This document shows positions 33,406 to 44,601 of a stretch of 64,000 nt of DNA, one piece after another. The stretch is from Glebionis coronaria (lineage: Eukaryota; Streptophyta; Magnoliopsida; Asterales; Asteraceae). Both the position numbers and the translations under genes were made by a program. Under the pieces are notes generated by a model that had not been told where the DNA came from, searched no databases, and saw only the letters and a list, made by a program, of their open reading frames with translations. The stretch is taken from contig CM046875.1 in the NCBI GenBank assembly GCA_025667525.1, positions 208,316,271 to 208,380,270 on the forward strand, written 5' to 3'. Numbering within the stretch: the stretch's first letter is position 1; each line of letters opens with the position of its first letter.

Positions 33406-36400
33406 GTGCAGGGCATTCAAAGACAGATCAATGATTATGGATATTGGGATAGTGGATGCTCAAGGCACATGACAGGGAAGGAAGACTATCTGACGAATTT
33501 CACCCCTATTAAAGATGGTGATAAGGTATACTTTGGAGGTGGATACGGTACCATCACAGGCAAAGGAACCCTTCTCACCAATAATCTGCATTTTGAGAAC
33601 GTCTTCCTGGTAAAAGAACTTGATTACAACTTGTTTAGTGTATCACTGGTTTGTGATAACAAAAATAAAGTTCTTTTTACTGATACTGAGTGTTTGGTGT
33701 TAAGCAAGGATTTTAAGATTCCTGATGAGAAATATATTGAGTATAGAACACCTAGGCATAAGGACATATATAATGTGAATTTAAATGGGATTAAAATGAA
33801 TACCAATATGTCTTGTTTTTATGCTAAGGCCTCAGTAGATGAGAGTAATTTGTGGCACAGGAGACTAGGGCACATAAACTTTAAAAATATAAATAGACTT
33901 GTGAGGCTTGGTTTAGTTGATGGTTTGCTTGAGAAGGCCTTCCACAATGACCACTCTTGTGTTGCATGTCTTAAAGGCAAGCAGCACAAGGTCTCATTCA
34001 AGTCCAAACAGGTGCATACTAGTTCTAGACCTCTTCATATGCTTCACATGGACCTTTTTGGTCCAACAAATATAGAAAGTTTGAATGGTAAGTCATATTG
34101 CTTTGTTATCACAAATGACTTTTCTAGGTTTACTTGGACATTCTTTCTAGCCATGAAGAGTGACACAGCTGATATTCTTATTGATTTTATCACTCAGATT
34201 GAGAAAAGGTCTGGCAATGAGGTTAAAATGCTTAGGAGTGATAATGGTGGAGAATTTAGGAATAAGAAGCTAGATGATTTCTGTGCCAAGAAAGGAATTA
34301 CTAGGCAATTTAGCATTGCTAGAACCCCACAACAAAATGGGGTTGCTGAGAGGAAAAATAGAACCCTAATTGAAGCAGCCAAAACAATGTTGGCTGATGC
34401 TCACTTTCCAATAGCCTTTTGGGCTGAGGCTGTTAATACAGCATGCTATGTGCAAAATAGAGCATTGGTTAACAAAATTCAGAACAAAACACCTTATGAG
34501 TTACTTTGGGGAAGAAAACCTAATATTGGTTTTCTCAGACCTTTTGGTTGTCATGTAGTAGTTTTGGATACTAGTGATGCCTTAGGGAAATTTAGTGCAA
34601 AAGATGATGAGGGTTACTTCATGGGGTATCCAGTCCAGAGCAAGGGCTATAGGGTTTATCTTAAAGAGTACAAACGTATAGTTGAAAGAGTACATGTTAG
34701 GTTTTTAGAGAATAAACCTAGTGATCCTGAAAGTGGTCCAAATTGGTTGTTTGACTTGGAACCCTTATCTAGAACTTTAAATTATATGCCTGTCACTAAT
34801 CCAGACATTCTGAAGGTAACTTCAAATGTTGTGGAGGAACAAGTTGTTGATGTTTCAGGTACACAGGTTCATGAAAAGGTTGGATCACAAGCAGAAAAGA
34901 CATCTCCTATTCAAGAATTTGTTACAATTCCCATTTGGACAGATGCTTTTGCTGCTGTTGCTGCTGCTGGACAAGATAATGGTGGTTTCCAAATACCACC
35001 AGATACAAACATGCATGGTCCTTCAGGCGCTGACAAAGACAAATCTAGCGCTGAAAAGACCAATTCAGACGTTGATGGCTCAGACGTTGACAACAACATT
35101 TCAAGCGCTGTTAGCCCAGACGCTGACAACCAAGATTCAGACGTTGACAACACTTATGGGCATCTTTTCTCTTCCAGTTTTGAACAAGGTGGCCCTTCCA
35201 ATACACATGAAGAGGTTCACATTGATCAAAGAGAGTCTGATGAAGAAGATATTGGCAACATAGAGCATGAGGTTGAGGACACCAGACTTTTTGAAGGAGG
35301 AGTTCTCACTTCCACAATGAAGAATCACCCCCCATCCCAGATCATTGGTGATATTATGAATCCAGTTCAGACTAGAAGATCTCATCAAGGTCTTGGTGGG
35401 CTTATTGCCAATATACACAAGAAGGTTGATACCCCTCTTGTGCAAGCATGTTTGTTTGCATGTTTTCTGTCACAAGAAGAACCCAAGAAAATATTTGATG
35501 CTCTCAAAGAACCAAGTTGGGTGGAAGCAATGCAGGATGAGCTTCACCAATTTGCAATTCAGGATGTTTTGGGAGCTGGTTGATTGTCCTAGATATGTCA
35601 GACCTATAGGGACAAGATGGGTTCTAAGGAACAAAAGAGATGAAAGAGGCATTGTGGTCAGAAACAAGGCAAGGTTAGTGGCTCAAGGTTATACACAAGA
35701 GGAGGGGATAGACTATGAGGAGGTCTTTGCACCAGTTGCAAGGATTGAAGCTATTAGGATTTTTCTAGCCTATGCCTCCTGCATGGGCTTCACAGTCTAT
35801 CAAATGGATGTCAAGAGTGCCTTTCTCTATGGCACCATTGTTGAGGAAGTATATGTGATGCAGCCTCCTGGTTTTGAGGATCCAGAGAATCCTGATAAAG
35901 TGTATAGAGTCAAAAAGGCTATGTATGGCCTTCATCAAGCCCCAAGAGCATGGTATGGTACTTTGTCTACCTATTTGGTGGACAATGGATTCAAGAGGGG
36001 CACCATAGATCAGACACTATTTACAAAGAAGAAAGGCAAAGATGTGTTGCTTGTGCAGGTCTATGTTGATGATATCATTTTTGGGTCTACTGATCCAAAG
36101 ATGAGTGAGGATTTCTCCAAGCTTATGACAGACAAATTCAAGATGAGTGCTATGGGGGAGATGAACTTCTTTCTTGGTTTACAAGTTCAGCAAAAAGAAG
36201 ATGGTATCTTCATCTCCCAGGATAAATATGTTGTTGAGATCTTGAAGAAGTTTGGCTTTTCTCCACATAAAAAGAGGGCTACTACTCCTATGGATAGAGA
36301 ACACCCTTGGGGAAAGATTGGAGATGGGAAAGATGTTGATGTCAGGCACTATAGATCCATGATTGGATCCTTGATGTATCTTACTGCCTCCAGACCTGAT

Positions 36401-37009
36401 ATCATGTTTGCTGTGTGTGCTTGTGCACGCCATCAAGTGACTCCCAAAGAATGTCACCTTTATGCTGTGAAGAGGATATTTAGGTACCTAAGATGTTATC
36501 CTAGTCTTGGTTTGTGGTACCCAAAGGATTCACCATTGGAGCTGATTGCATATTCAGATAGTGATTATGGAGGTGATAAGTTTGATAGGAAATCCACAAC
36601 TGGTGGATGTCAGTTTCTTGGGAGCAGGTTGATCTCTTGGCAATGCAAGAAACAAACAGTGGTGGCTAATTCTACAACTAAAGCTGAATATGTGGCTGCA
36701 GCTGCTTGTTGTGGCCAAGTGTTGTGGATTCAGAACCAGCTGTTGGACTATGGGTATAATTTCATGCATACCAAGATATTTGTTGACAATAATAGTACTT
36801 TATGCATCATTAAGAATCCTGTACATCATTCTAAAACTAAACACATAGAAATTAGACACCATTTTATAAGAGATTGCTTTGAGAAAGGTTTAATACAACC
36901 AGATAGGGTTGACACTGAGGAAAATGTGTCAGATTTATTAACTAAACCTTTTGATGCTGGGAGATTTCAATACTTGGTAACAAGTATTGGAATGGTCAAT
37001 CTCACATAA
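33406..37009 (+). pseudogene. pol: Pol of element E: protease, integrase, RT, RNase H, one frameshift
   Basis: The frame opens after a T-rich stretch ending TGCAGG. Protease DSGCSRHMTG is near 33450. The integrase zinc domain HRRLGHINF...CVACLKGKQH is near 33855-33990. The DDE core has HMDLFGP (about 34050), RSDNGGEF (about 34235) and QQNGVAERKNR (about 34330). The linker to RT carries the 21-bp units (35026-35150). One extra base, most simply in the TTTT of 35566-35569, shifts the frame. RT (YVDDIIFGS near 36065) and RNase H ([17 protein letters not shown]) continue to 37009. Apart from that shift all catalytic motifs are present. Confidence 0.9.
35026..35151 (+). repeat. 21-bp phased units between integrase and RT of element E
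   Basis: Seven units start at 35026, 35047, 35068, 35083, 35104, 35119 and 35140, spacings 21, 21, 15, 21, 15, 21. The 15-bp unit at 35068 ends GGCTCA, close to the AGCTCA end of the 15-bp unit in the LTR. Confidence 0.9.
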
Positions 37010-38263
37010 TATGTGTTTTGGAGTCTTTTTGTAAAAGTATGTACAGGATGATGCATTATTATTGTTGGTCTTATTGATGATTTAGATTTTCCACTATATT
37101 TTTCTAACACTGACAAAGGTTGCTTGAATACTGATAAGTGTTTTTGTAACGTTGTCGGCAATATAATTGTCTAACGCTGACAAAGCTTTCCTCAACGCTG
37201 TCATGTGTTATCGGGGCGTTGTCAGCAACAATGTTAGTTTTGTGGTTTTCAATCTAAATGTGCAGATGGTGTTAGCAGTATACCATTGGATACAGAGTTG
37301 CTTCTGGATCAATGGAGAATCATTGGACAAGTTTTTATTTATGGATGATGGTTGGAATGTTTCATTCCTATCTTGACATAAATTTTTTATGTTCATGCAT
37401 GATTTTAGCAAACTTTTTGTATCATAGTTTAAGGGGAGGTTTTAGGAACCTTTAGGATGTTTGGGTATCCATATGATACTCTTATCACAATTCTAGATTG
37501 TGTCCACAGGTGAGTATGAGTTAGTGTTACTAAATCATGAGGCACTGTAGCATGCAAAGTTGATATACTGTGCATGCTGCCAAGACATTTTTGGCCTAGA
37601 ATTGGTTGTGGTCTGTTGGGAGACTTGGGAATGATTTTGATATGGGATTTACCTGGGAGTAACAAGGATTTTATAAGGTAACTTGGTTGTTAAGAGTTTT
37701 GGTTAGCAAGGGACACTAGAGGACTGTTATGTCTATCTTGCTTATGTAAGTGTGCATAACTGGACAGTGCTTGCCGCCCTATAATAATTATCAGCTTTTG
37801 GTTATCTTCTCTAGGATAAATTACTTGTTAAGGTCATTTTTCACTTTTTAAAATATATTTATTTTTGGACGCTGACAAGAATTTTCCAAGCGTTGTTGTG
37901 ACCAAATTGGACGCTGACATGGCTATAGGCAAACGTTGACAAGATTATAGCCGTTGGGCGTTGATAGGTTATTTTTTACCGTTGACACTCAATGGGACCT
38001 ACCCAGTTGTTACTTTTTGACATATTTTCAAGCCGTAATTTTAGGAGTTGTTACTTTCATTTAATGCATGAGATAACTTATAACTTTTTCAATATTTTCA
38101 TGATTGGTTTTTGAAAATCTTTGCCTATTTTTGGGCCAATCACATGCATTCTTTGTCTCCTATAAATTTGGCTCCTATTTTAAACAGGGTATCTATAATT
38201 CTTGTCTAACAATTTTCTCTTATCAACTTCATCTTCTTCACTTAAATTTAACAGCTTTCATCA
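37010..38263 (+). other. Spacer between pol and third ORF of element E
   Basis: No credible ORF over 1.25 kb. Two sets of the 21-bp unit are present: 37106, 37127, 37148, 37173, 37194, 37215 (spacings 21, 21, 25, 21, 21) and 37868, 37889, 37910, 37932, 37957, 37978 (21, 21, 22, 25, 21). The short stretch before 38264 is pyrimidine-rich and could be the leader or acceptor of a spliced message for the third ORF. Confidence 0.75.
37106..37988 (+). repeat. 21-bp phased units in the non-coding spacer of element E
   Basis: Twelve units in two clusters. Because this is non-coding, spacing by codon triplets cannot explain the 21-bp step. Confidence 0.85.
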
Positions 38264-41200
38264 ATGGCACCAAAGTTTAAACCAACAGAATTGGAATTGG
38301 GGTTCAGATCTCAACACAACATGATTGCATATCTTGTCGCTGATGATACTCTGTTTCCTCAATACACACAAATGGTGGCGTATTTGAACACATCCCCATT
38401 AAGGTATGCTCTTTCTCATGCACCACTCATTCCAGTCACACACATTAAGCAGTTTTGGAACACACTGTCATTTCCTCAACAGTTAATGGAGTGACCACAT
38501 TGACTTCTATTATTCATGGGAGACCTTGGGTGGTTACTGAGGCCTTGGTACGCCAAGCCTTGCGTCTTGATGATGCTGATGGTATAGCCACCCTTCCCAT
38601 AAATGAAATAGAACAAGGGCTTAGGGCTTTGGGATATCCTTTTCCTGATGAAGGTACTCTAAATAAGTATCATAAGCAGGAATTTCCCCCAGCCTGGAAG
38701 TACCTCATACATGTCCTCCTTCAATGTTTGAGTCCCAAATGTACTGCACATAATGAGATCAATAGATCCATTGCCAGTGCTATTGTGTGCATTGCAACAG
38801 GGCAAAAATTTAACTATTCTAAAATGATTTTTGAGGGGATGTGTAAAAACAAGGGGACAAAAATGACTTTAGCTTATCCCCGTTTTCTGCAAATGGTTTT
38901 TGATGTTCAAGGTTACTGCTCAAGGGATCACAATGATTTTTATAAGATCCCTGAGCAAAAGAAAGCTATTTTTATGAAGATGAACTCACCACCCCATAGA
39001 GACCTACCTTTAACCCAAGCCATGCTTGCTGTTATTGCAGCAGCACAACCCCAACCAGACCCCCAACCTCAAATTGACCCTCAACCACAACTTGAACCAA
39101 TTCCTGAACCTTTACCTTCACCTGAACAAATGCAACTTGACTCAGAATCCTTCAACGCTGACACACTCAATGTTGGCGTTGATGTGCCTATTTCCAACGC
39201 TGACACACAACCTTTACAATCCCAAACACTCCTTAACCAACCCACATCCACCCATTCTTCAACACCATCTTCCACACCTCCTGAATATAGGTTGATGAAA
39301 CGCCAAAGGACTACTGGAGTGTTCTCCTCTGGTGGTCCTAGCTATGTATCAGAGAGAACCACCACCACAAGTGTGGCTGGTGACCTGGATGAGGCTGGGA
39401 CTATTGGTTCTGGCTTAGAAGCTGGCCAAGGCAGTCCCACCATGATTAAGTCCTCATCCTTGCCCAATGAATCTGACTTGGGAGGTCAAATCCCCATTTC
39501 AGAAGAGGGCAGACTGGAACCAATGACTCTTTTGGAATTGACGGCAGTCTGCATAAGCTTGCAAAAGCAAAATGCAGACTTAGTACAAGTAGTCAGCTCA
39601 CAAGGCCTTGAACTCAAGCAATTGAGGGAGAGGATTGTTGTTTTGGAAAGTGATCGTGCTAGGAGGGGTATGGAGGAATCTTCCAAAGGGGAGGAAGATC
39701 CACTAAATCTTAGTGATAAGGGTAGCCATGATGGTCAATCACTGGATGTTGCTGAGGCCCTTACAACTTTGAAGAAACAAACAGGTTTTGATACGTCCTT
39801 AGTCTCTCCCACCAACTTAAATTTATCATTTACAGCTATGTTGAGAGAAGTTACACAAGGCGCTGAGGGAAGATATTTGAGCGTTGACAAGGAAAATTTG
39901 GACGCTGATAGAAGTATTTTGGGCGCTGATAGGACAAATTTGGGCGTTGACAGACCTGCACATGAAGGTGATGTATCCCAGTCATCATCTATCATCAAGG
40001 AGGTTTCTACTCAGGTATTACCATCTACCTTACCAACCATTGCACCATCAGATAAGGGTAAGGGTATAATGGTAGAGGAGATTGTTCCAAAGGATGCAGC
40101 TCAAGTTGAATTTGATAGAAGATTGGCTGCACAAATCATGGAACAGGATGAAAAGGAAAAGTCACCATTTGTTGTGACTTCAGAAGAAGAAAGTGATGGA
40201 GCTAGCTCAGACTCAAGTGTGATGATTATAGAACCTGAAAGGCTTGAGTATGGAGATGAGTTGGCCAAAGAGAAGCTGAGAGAGTTGAAATTGCAGGTTG
40301 ACTTTGACATGCCAGAGGTGGTTCAAATGTACAATTCTTGGGAAGAAAGATGCATGGATAATCCAGACCTGGCCATTTCAGATCAAATATGGGGTTTGGA
40401 GCTTCTTCTTAGAGTTCAGAAGGATTGCTAGGTAATTTTGAAACACAAGGCAAGCAATATTCTCTCAGAGTTGAAAAGGGATAGAAGGGAGCTCTACTTT
40501 ATGTTGCTCAGATGTCATGGAGTTGGATGGACATATCAGAAGTTGAAGGCTTTGACATATGATGAGTTGGAAAACAGGGCTTATCCCATTTGGGTGAGAG
40601 TGCAGGAAGCAAACACTCTCAGACTTCTTTCAGATGAAAGAAAGGAGGAACTTGCAGAAGAAATGGAAATCAAGAAAGCTATGATGGTTCCCAGGCCAGT
40701 GAAGAAGGGAATTTCATTTGAGTTTCCAAAAGATATGGATCCACTATATCCAAGTGAAGCAGTTATAAGAAAGAGCCTCAAGCTCTCCCCTTTAGAAGCT
40801 TCAGATATGGTGCAAGTGTTACCATTAGATTCCAGGAACCCAATTGTGAGCTATGAAGAAGATGAATGTGGGTTCTGGAAGATTGGCAGATTTGGCAAGG
40901 AGGTACACACTTTTACCACTCTCATATCTTTGTTTGCAAGTTGTGATAGAGAAGACTCAGTGGACCTTTGGAGGTTGCTGGAGACCAAGTATGAGGCTGA
41001 AGCACCAACTTCAGCTAATGGAATAAAACTTTGGACCACATTCAAAAGAATGTGTGGACCAAAAGATGAGGATCCTGCAATTTGGAAGGATCTTGAAGAT
41101 GACCTCAGTGGTCTTCAATGGAGGTTATATTCAGCTGCTGGTGTATACCATTTGAGCTCTACAAAGTTTGCTGAGTATTTACTTGTGGATGCTCAGTATT

Positions 41201-41337
41201 TCATATCCAAGGCTATTTTGGAAAAGATGAAGGACACTCAGCTGGAAATAGATTATTCAAGTGACGTGGCAAAAGATTTGATCAGATTTATTCATTACCA
41301 ATATGAGAAGGTTTGTAAGATTCCTCCTAGTCCTTAA
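38264..41337 (+). pseudogene. Third ORF of element E (env position), frameshift and stop
   Basis: ATG at 38264 starts a frame that shifts near 38456-38475 and continues to a TAG at 40429-40431, then in the same frame to 41337. The N-terminal ~220 residues match the D protein (KQFW, GRPWVVTEA, LSPKC, YPRFLQ). A Pro/Gln-rich and Ser-rich disordered part follows, then a coiled coil near 39530-39660. A second conserved domain runs from about 40270 to the end (MPEVV, RDRRELY, TYDELEN, YSAAGVYHLS), shared with element F. No signal peptide or clear membrane span is seen. Role unknown; it occupies the place of the env-like gene of SIRE elements. Confidence 0.8.
39154..39956 (+). repeat. 21-bp phased units in the third ORF of element E
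   Basis: Units start at 39154, 39175, 39196 (spacing 21) and 39859, 39880, 39901, 39922, 39943 (spacing 21 throughout). The second set encodes four consecutive heptapeptides of the form x-[A/V]-D-[R/K]-x-x-[L/H]. Confidence 0.9.
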
Positions 41338-41378
41338 TGCTTATTCAGAAACTTGATCATAAGAGTGGATATCAAGTT

Positions 41379-41389
41379 TAGGGGAGGAT
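41379..41389 (+). other. 3' polypurine tract of element E
   Basis: TAGGGGAGGAT stands immediately before the right LTR. Element F has the same tract before 45706. Confidence 0.85.
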
Positions 41390-41915
41390 TGTTGGGAATA
41401 AATTAAGGCCAGATCACTTGAGCGCTGACAAGAACAAAACAAGCGTTGACAAGAACAAAACAAGCGCTGACAGCTCAAGCGTTGACAAGTTAAAGTCAAG
41501 CGTTGACACATTGAAGACAAGCACTGATGGAAGATATATTCTACGCGTGTATTATATTCTAGAATACTTCTAGTAAAGATAGGAACAACAATGTATTTTC
41601 TATATTTATCTTTACCTAGAATAGTTGATACGTAGATTATTGTACAAGGCTTCTTATGTCTATAAAAGAAGGCCTTTAGGTTAATGTTTAATATAAGTTT
41701 CATATAAGTTTTCATTCGTAAACATCTTTCATTGTAAGCAAGTTTGATATTAATAATCAAAGTGAAAGTTTGTTTATATCTTGTGTGTTCTTGTTTAAGT
41801 GTTAGATTCCGCATAACACTTAGATTCATAAAGCATATACAAAGGTTTCTCTACGTGTATTACTTGATCTAATCTCGTATACACAAAGCTAATCGATCTA
41901 AGTTTGGGATCAACA
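41390..41915 (+). repeat. Element E 3' LTR
   Basis: 526 bp, three differences from the left copy by eye. The phased array is at 41421-41530 and TATAAAAG at 41661-41668. Confidence 0.95.
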
Positions 41916-42462
41916 AAAAACTTGAAAAATACTAATAAATCTAAAAATTAAAAATCAAATTTTTATAAAATAAACTAATAAGCACTTATCTAAAAACTTA
42001 ACCAAATTGATTTTTAGAAAAAGCTAATAAGCCAAAATTTAAAACTTTTAAAAACACTAAATAATAAAAATATTTAAAAACAACTTTTTATAAAAATTAA
42101 CTAATAAGCACTTAATTAAAAATAAGAAATTAACACAATAAGCACTAACACACTATAAGCTATAAAAATCAAACACATAAAAACCAATAAGCACAATCAA
42201 TCAAAAGCATCAATAAATCAATAAACATCAAGATTAAGCAACTACAAGATCATCTAAATCAACATAAGATTAATAATAAAGAAAGGAAGAATGAGAATGA
42301 TTAATTGAAAAGCTTGCTTAAGATTAAGATTAAGATCCAATACAAGATTATTGAAAAAGATTAAAACATTAAAGAAAAGCTAGAGAGAGAAAGTATATTA
42401 ATCTACTCCCAATCTTAAAACTCCTAATTTTCTAACCACCTCCTAATGACACATTAGGAGGG

Positions 42463-42470
42463 TATTTATA
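42463..42470 (-). promoter_or_regulatory. TATA box of element C LTR
   Basis: TATAAATA on the minus strand, flanked by CTCCT; the same site lies in element G at 58596-58589. Confidence 0.65.
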
Positions 42471-42740
42471 GGAGGAGTAAAAAATGATGCTTTATTCCTT
42501 CTTTCTTCTTGTTCTCGACTCGATTTAAATTCTTTGTCTTTTTCGACGTCGTCTCCGGATTTGTCGATGTAATTTGAACTCGTCTTATAATTTTCTTCTT
42601 TAATTAGACTTGGTTCTTCGACTTCATTAAACTTCCGTCTTTAGACTTTTTCTTCGATAAATCTTCAGAATAGGCCTTGGACTTCCGTTCTTTTTGCACT
42701 CTTGATCTTTTGACTTCGTCTTTTCTCGTTTACTTTGATA

Positions 42741-42770
42741 AAAGCCCGTGAAAGCCCGTGAAAGCCCGTG
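42741..42770. repeat. Three exact tandem copies of AAAGCCCGTG
   Basis: A 10-bp unit is repeated three times in the C LTR. Element G has one copy at the matching place (about 58865). Confidence 0.9.
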
Positions 42771-42917
42771 TTTTCTTCCTTTTTCATCTTTTGGTCCTAA
42801 AACATAATAAAAACACAAACCACGCATAATTCCGACATTTACGACATAAAATACACGTTTTGGCTTGGTTATTATTATAATTAAGTGGTAAAAGGATGGG
42901 TGTTTTCACACCTATTA

Positions 42918-43735
42918 GACACGTTTCCTACATGTATTCAAGTAGCATATTTAATGTCCGAGTAAGATCTAGAATTCCTAGATGATTGATTCTCCTAGGA
43001 TATGACATGCTACGGTTAGCAGTATTGGGTATTCTAGAAGACATCTGACTAGGTTTGAAATTCCTATATCTTACTTGTGTCTTTTGAATAGCTTCCCTTT
43101 GACCAAAATTGTGATGAACGTCATTTGAACTAGTTCGAGATGTGTTCTTTTGCCTATGTCTAGGGAGACTAGATGCAATCATGTGATTAGGTCTTGCAAA
43201 ATCTGTTTTAGTCACATTGGGCCTAGATGGTGGAGTGACTGATCTAGAAAGATGAACCATATCAACTTGGGAGGCAAACCGCGGTCTCGAGGATTTTGGT
43301 CGCTCGGATCTATATGCAGTCGGTTGTCTAACGAACTGATTTGTAGGCGGTTTCCCCAAGATTGATGTTTTTTCAAGCTTAGTGTCCACACTAGTTCCTT
43401 TAGTTTTCCTCAATTCGTTTTTCAACGCAGCTCTGGCAAAGACCTTTTCCTGTACTTGAGCCTTTAAAGTCTCATTTTCTTTGATCAATTCATCTTGGGA
43501 TGCCAACTTAGTCAAGCAACTTAATTTGTTTCAAAAGATTATCCTTTTCAGCTTTAGAATCTAAAACAGGTTGATCCAATTTTCGTTCAAGAACAACGTT
43601 TGACTTTTCAAGTTTTTCAAAATATGTTTCAAATTTCTCCGTTTTCTTTGAAAATTTAGTTTTGGCATCCTCAAGCTCTTTAGATTGCTGAGCTAAAATT
43701 GTTTCAAGCTCTTCAGTTCTAGAAACAGAATTGGT
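42918..43735 (-). pseudogene. gag: Gag fragment of element H
   Basis: The minus frame from about 43735 reads a Lys/Glu-rich coiled coil (KELEDAKTKFSKKTEKFE and following), meets a stop near 43520, and continues as a 195-codon stretch (43515-42928) with LKAQVQEKV, ILGKPP and a Lys/Arg/Ser-rich part. This is the coiled-coil half of a copia Gag. The N-terminal Gag domain seen in D and E is not found; the 43736-44168 stretch between it and the primer site has no clear coding. The left end is cut by element C. Confidence 0.7.
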
Positions 43736-44168
43736 TAAAGAAGCAGTCGTAAAACGATTAGCAGGATTGTAATTAGCTCATTCATTTCAGACAATATATG
43801 AAGAATATTATATGTACCTAACATGCTACTTGGTTCCTATTTTCCTCCTGATTCTATTCTCTTGTGACTGCTTCTTTTGACCATTTAAAGAACCAGAAAA
43901 AAGTGGACATCAGATCTGAGAAATCTCCAAACTTTGACCATAGAAGTGAAACTTGGACAATAAAGTGAAACTTTGACCACATAAATCTGCAAACGATGAT
44001 ACATATAACTTTAAACTTGTGAGTTGTGACAATGAAGCCACGGATAAAAACCGTGACAAAATAATTTGACCATCGTGACAAAAAGATTTTAACAGATTCG
44101 AGACCAAAAAAAAATTTTTTACCACCAAAATCAATAACAAAAAAACACGATCCAAGAATTGAACCGAA

Positions 44169-44180
44169 GCTCTAAATCCA
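44169..44180 (-). other. Degenerate initiator-Met primer site of element H
   Basis: Minus-strand TGGATTTAGAGC, about 9 of 12 bases as in the D and E sites, two bases from the LTR end. Confidence 0.55.
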
Positions 44181-44182
44181 AT

Positions 44183-44483
44183 TGTAGGTCCTTAGTTTCT
44201 TAGGATTGAGCAAGTGTTAAGATTATCTAAAGAAGAAAGAAGATGAAAGAACTAGAGAGGGAGAGTTAGAGAGAGAAAGGAAGAATGAGAGAAAGGTGAA
44301 ATGAGAAATGTGAATTACTAAGTGCTCAACCCCTCCTAACATGCTAGGAGGGGGTTTATATAGCCCACCCTACATGTGGGCTATATGGGCTATATGTTTA
44401 TATATTGGATCACAAGCCCAATATTTGAATATATCGTTGGAGTGACCGATCCTTCCTAAATACGTAAAAACGTATTTCCAACA
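44183..44483 (-). repeat. Element H LTR (301 bp)
   Basis: On the minus strand it starts TGTTGGAAATACG and ends AGGACCTACA. The TATATAAA box is at 44362-44355. It has a purine tract on its upstream side and a primer-site-like sequence on its downstream side. Confidence 0.75.
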
Positions 44484-44597
44484 ATCTCCCCCTAAGGGAG
44501 GTCACACCATGTTACAATGTCCTAAATAGGCTATAGCTCGTGATCTATTCTAACAATGATGTGACCGAGACTTTCTTTGGAAAAACGTATTTCCAAC
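44484..44597 (-). other. 3' internal remnant and second LTR start of element H
   Basis: Next to the LTR is a minus-strand purine tract (TTAGGGGGAGAT). At the far end the + sequence ACGTATTTCCAACA repeats the LTR start. The piece between is about 95 bases of non-coding element sequence. Confidence 0.6.
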
Positions 44598-44601
44598 ACA
44601 T

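Larger units (their letters stand above)
29930..41920 (+). mobile_element. Element E: complete SIRE-like Ty1/copia retrotransposon with target-site duplication
   Basis: LTRs at 29935-30460 and 41390-41915 (526 bp each) differ at three positions by eye. AAAAA at 29930-29934 and 41916-41920 is the target-site duplication; the flanks join into a continuous element C LTR. The order is primer site, gag, pol with integrase before RT, a 1.25-kb spacer, third ORF, purine tract. Every ORF carries at least one lesion. Confidence 0.95.
26546..42917 (-). mobile_element. Element C: gypsy-like non-autonomous element, split by D and E
   Basis: On the minus strand the order is 5' LTR (42917-28861, holding element E), primer site (28858-28844), one Cys-rich acidic ORF, paired hairpins and 3' UTR. 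The 3' UTR runs into element D at 26545. LTR and 3' UTR match element G. There is no gag or pol between primer site and 3' UTR, and the leader before the ORF is only about 190 bases, so C looks non-autonomous rather than merely cut. Its right flank (42918 on) is the gag of element H. Confidence 0.8.
41921..42917 (-). repeat. Element C 5' LTR, outer part
   Basis: It continues the LTR interrupted by element E and ends CACACCTATTA on the + strand, aligned to CACACTTATTA at the end of element G's LTR. The minus-strand TATAAATA is at 42470-42463. AATAAGC words are frequent at 41970-42240. The last 20 bases hold the U3-start hairpin (GGTGT 42899-42903 with ACACC 42908-42912). Confidence 0.85.
42918..44597 (-). 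mobile_element. Element H: Ty1/copia fragment interrupted by element C
   Basis: The minus-strand order is an LTR-start fragment (44597-44578), 3' internal remnant and purine tract (44577-44484), complete LTR (44483-44183), primer-site-like sequence, then gag remains to the element C junction at 42918. H lies in the third ORF of element F. Confidence 0.7.
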
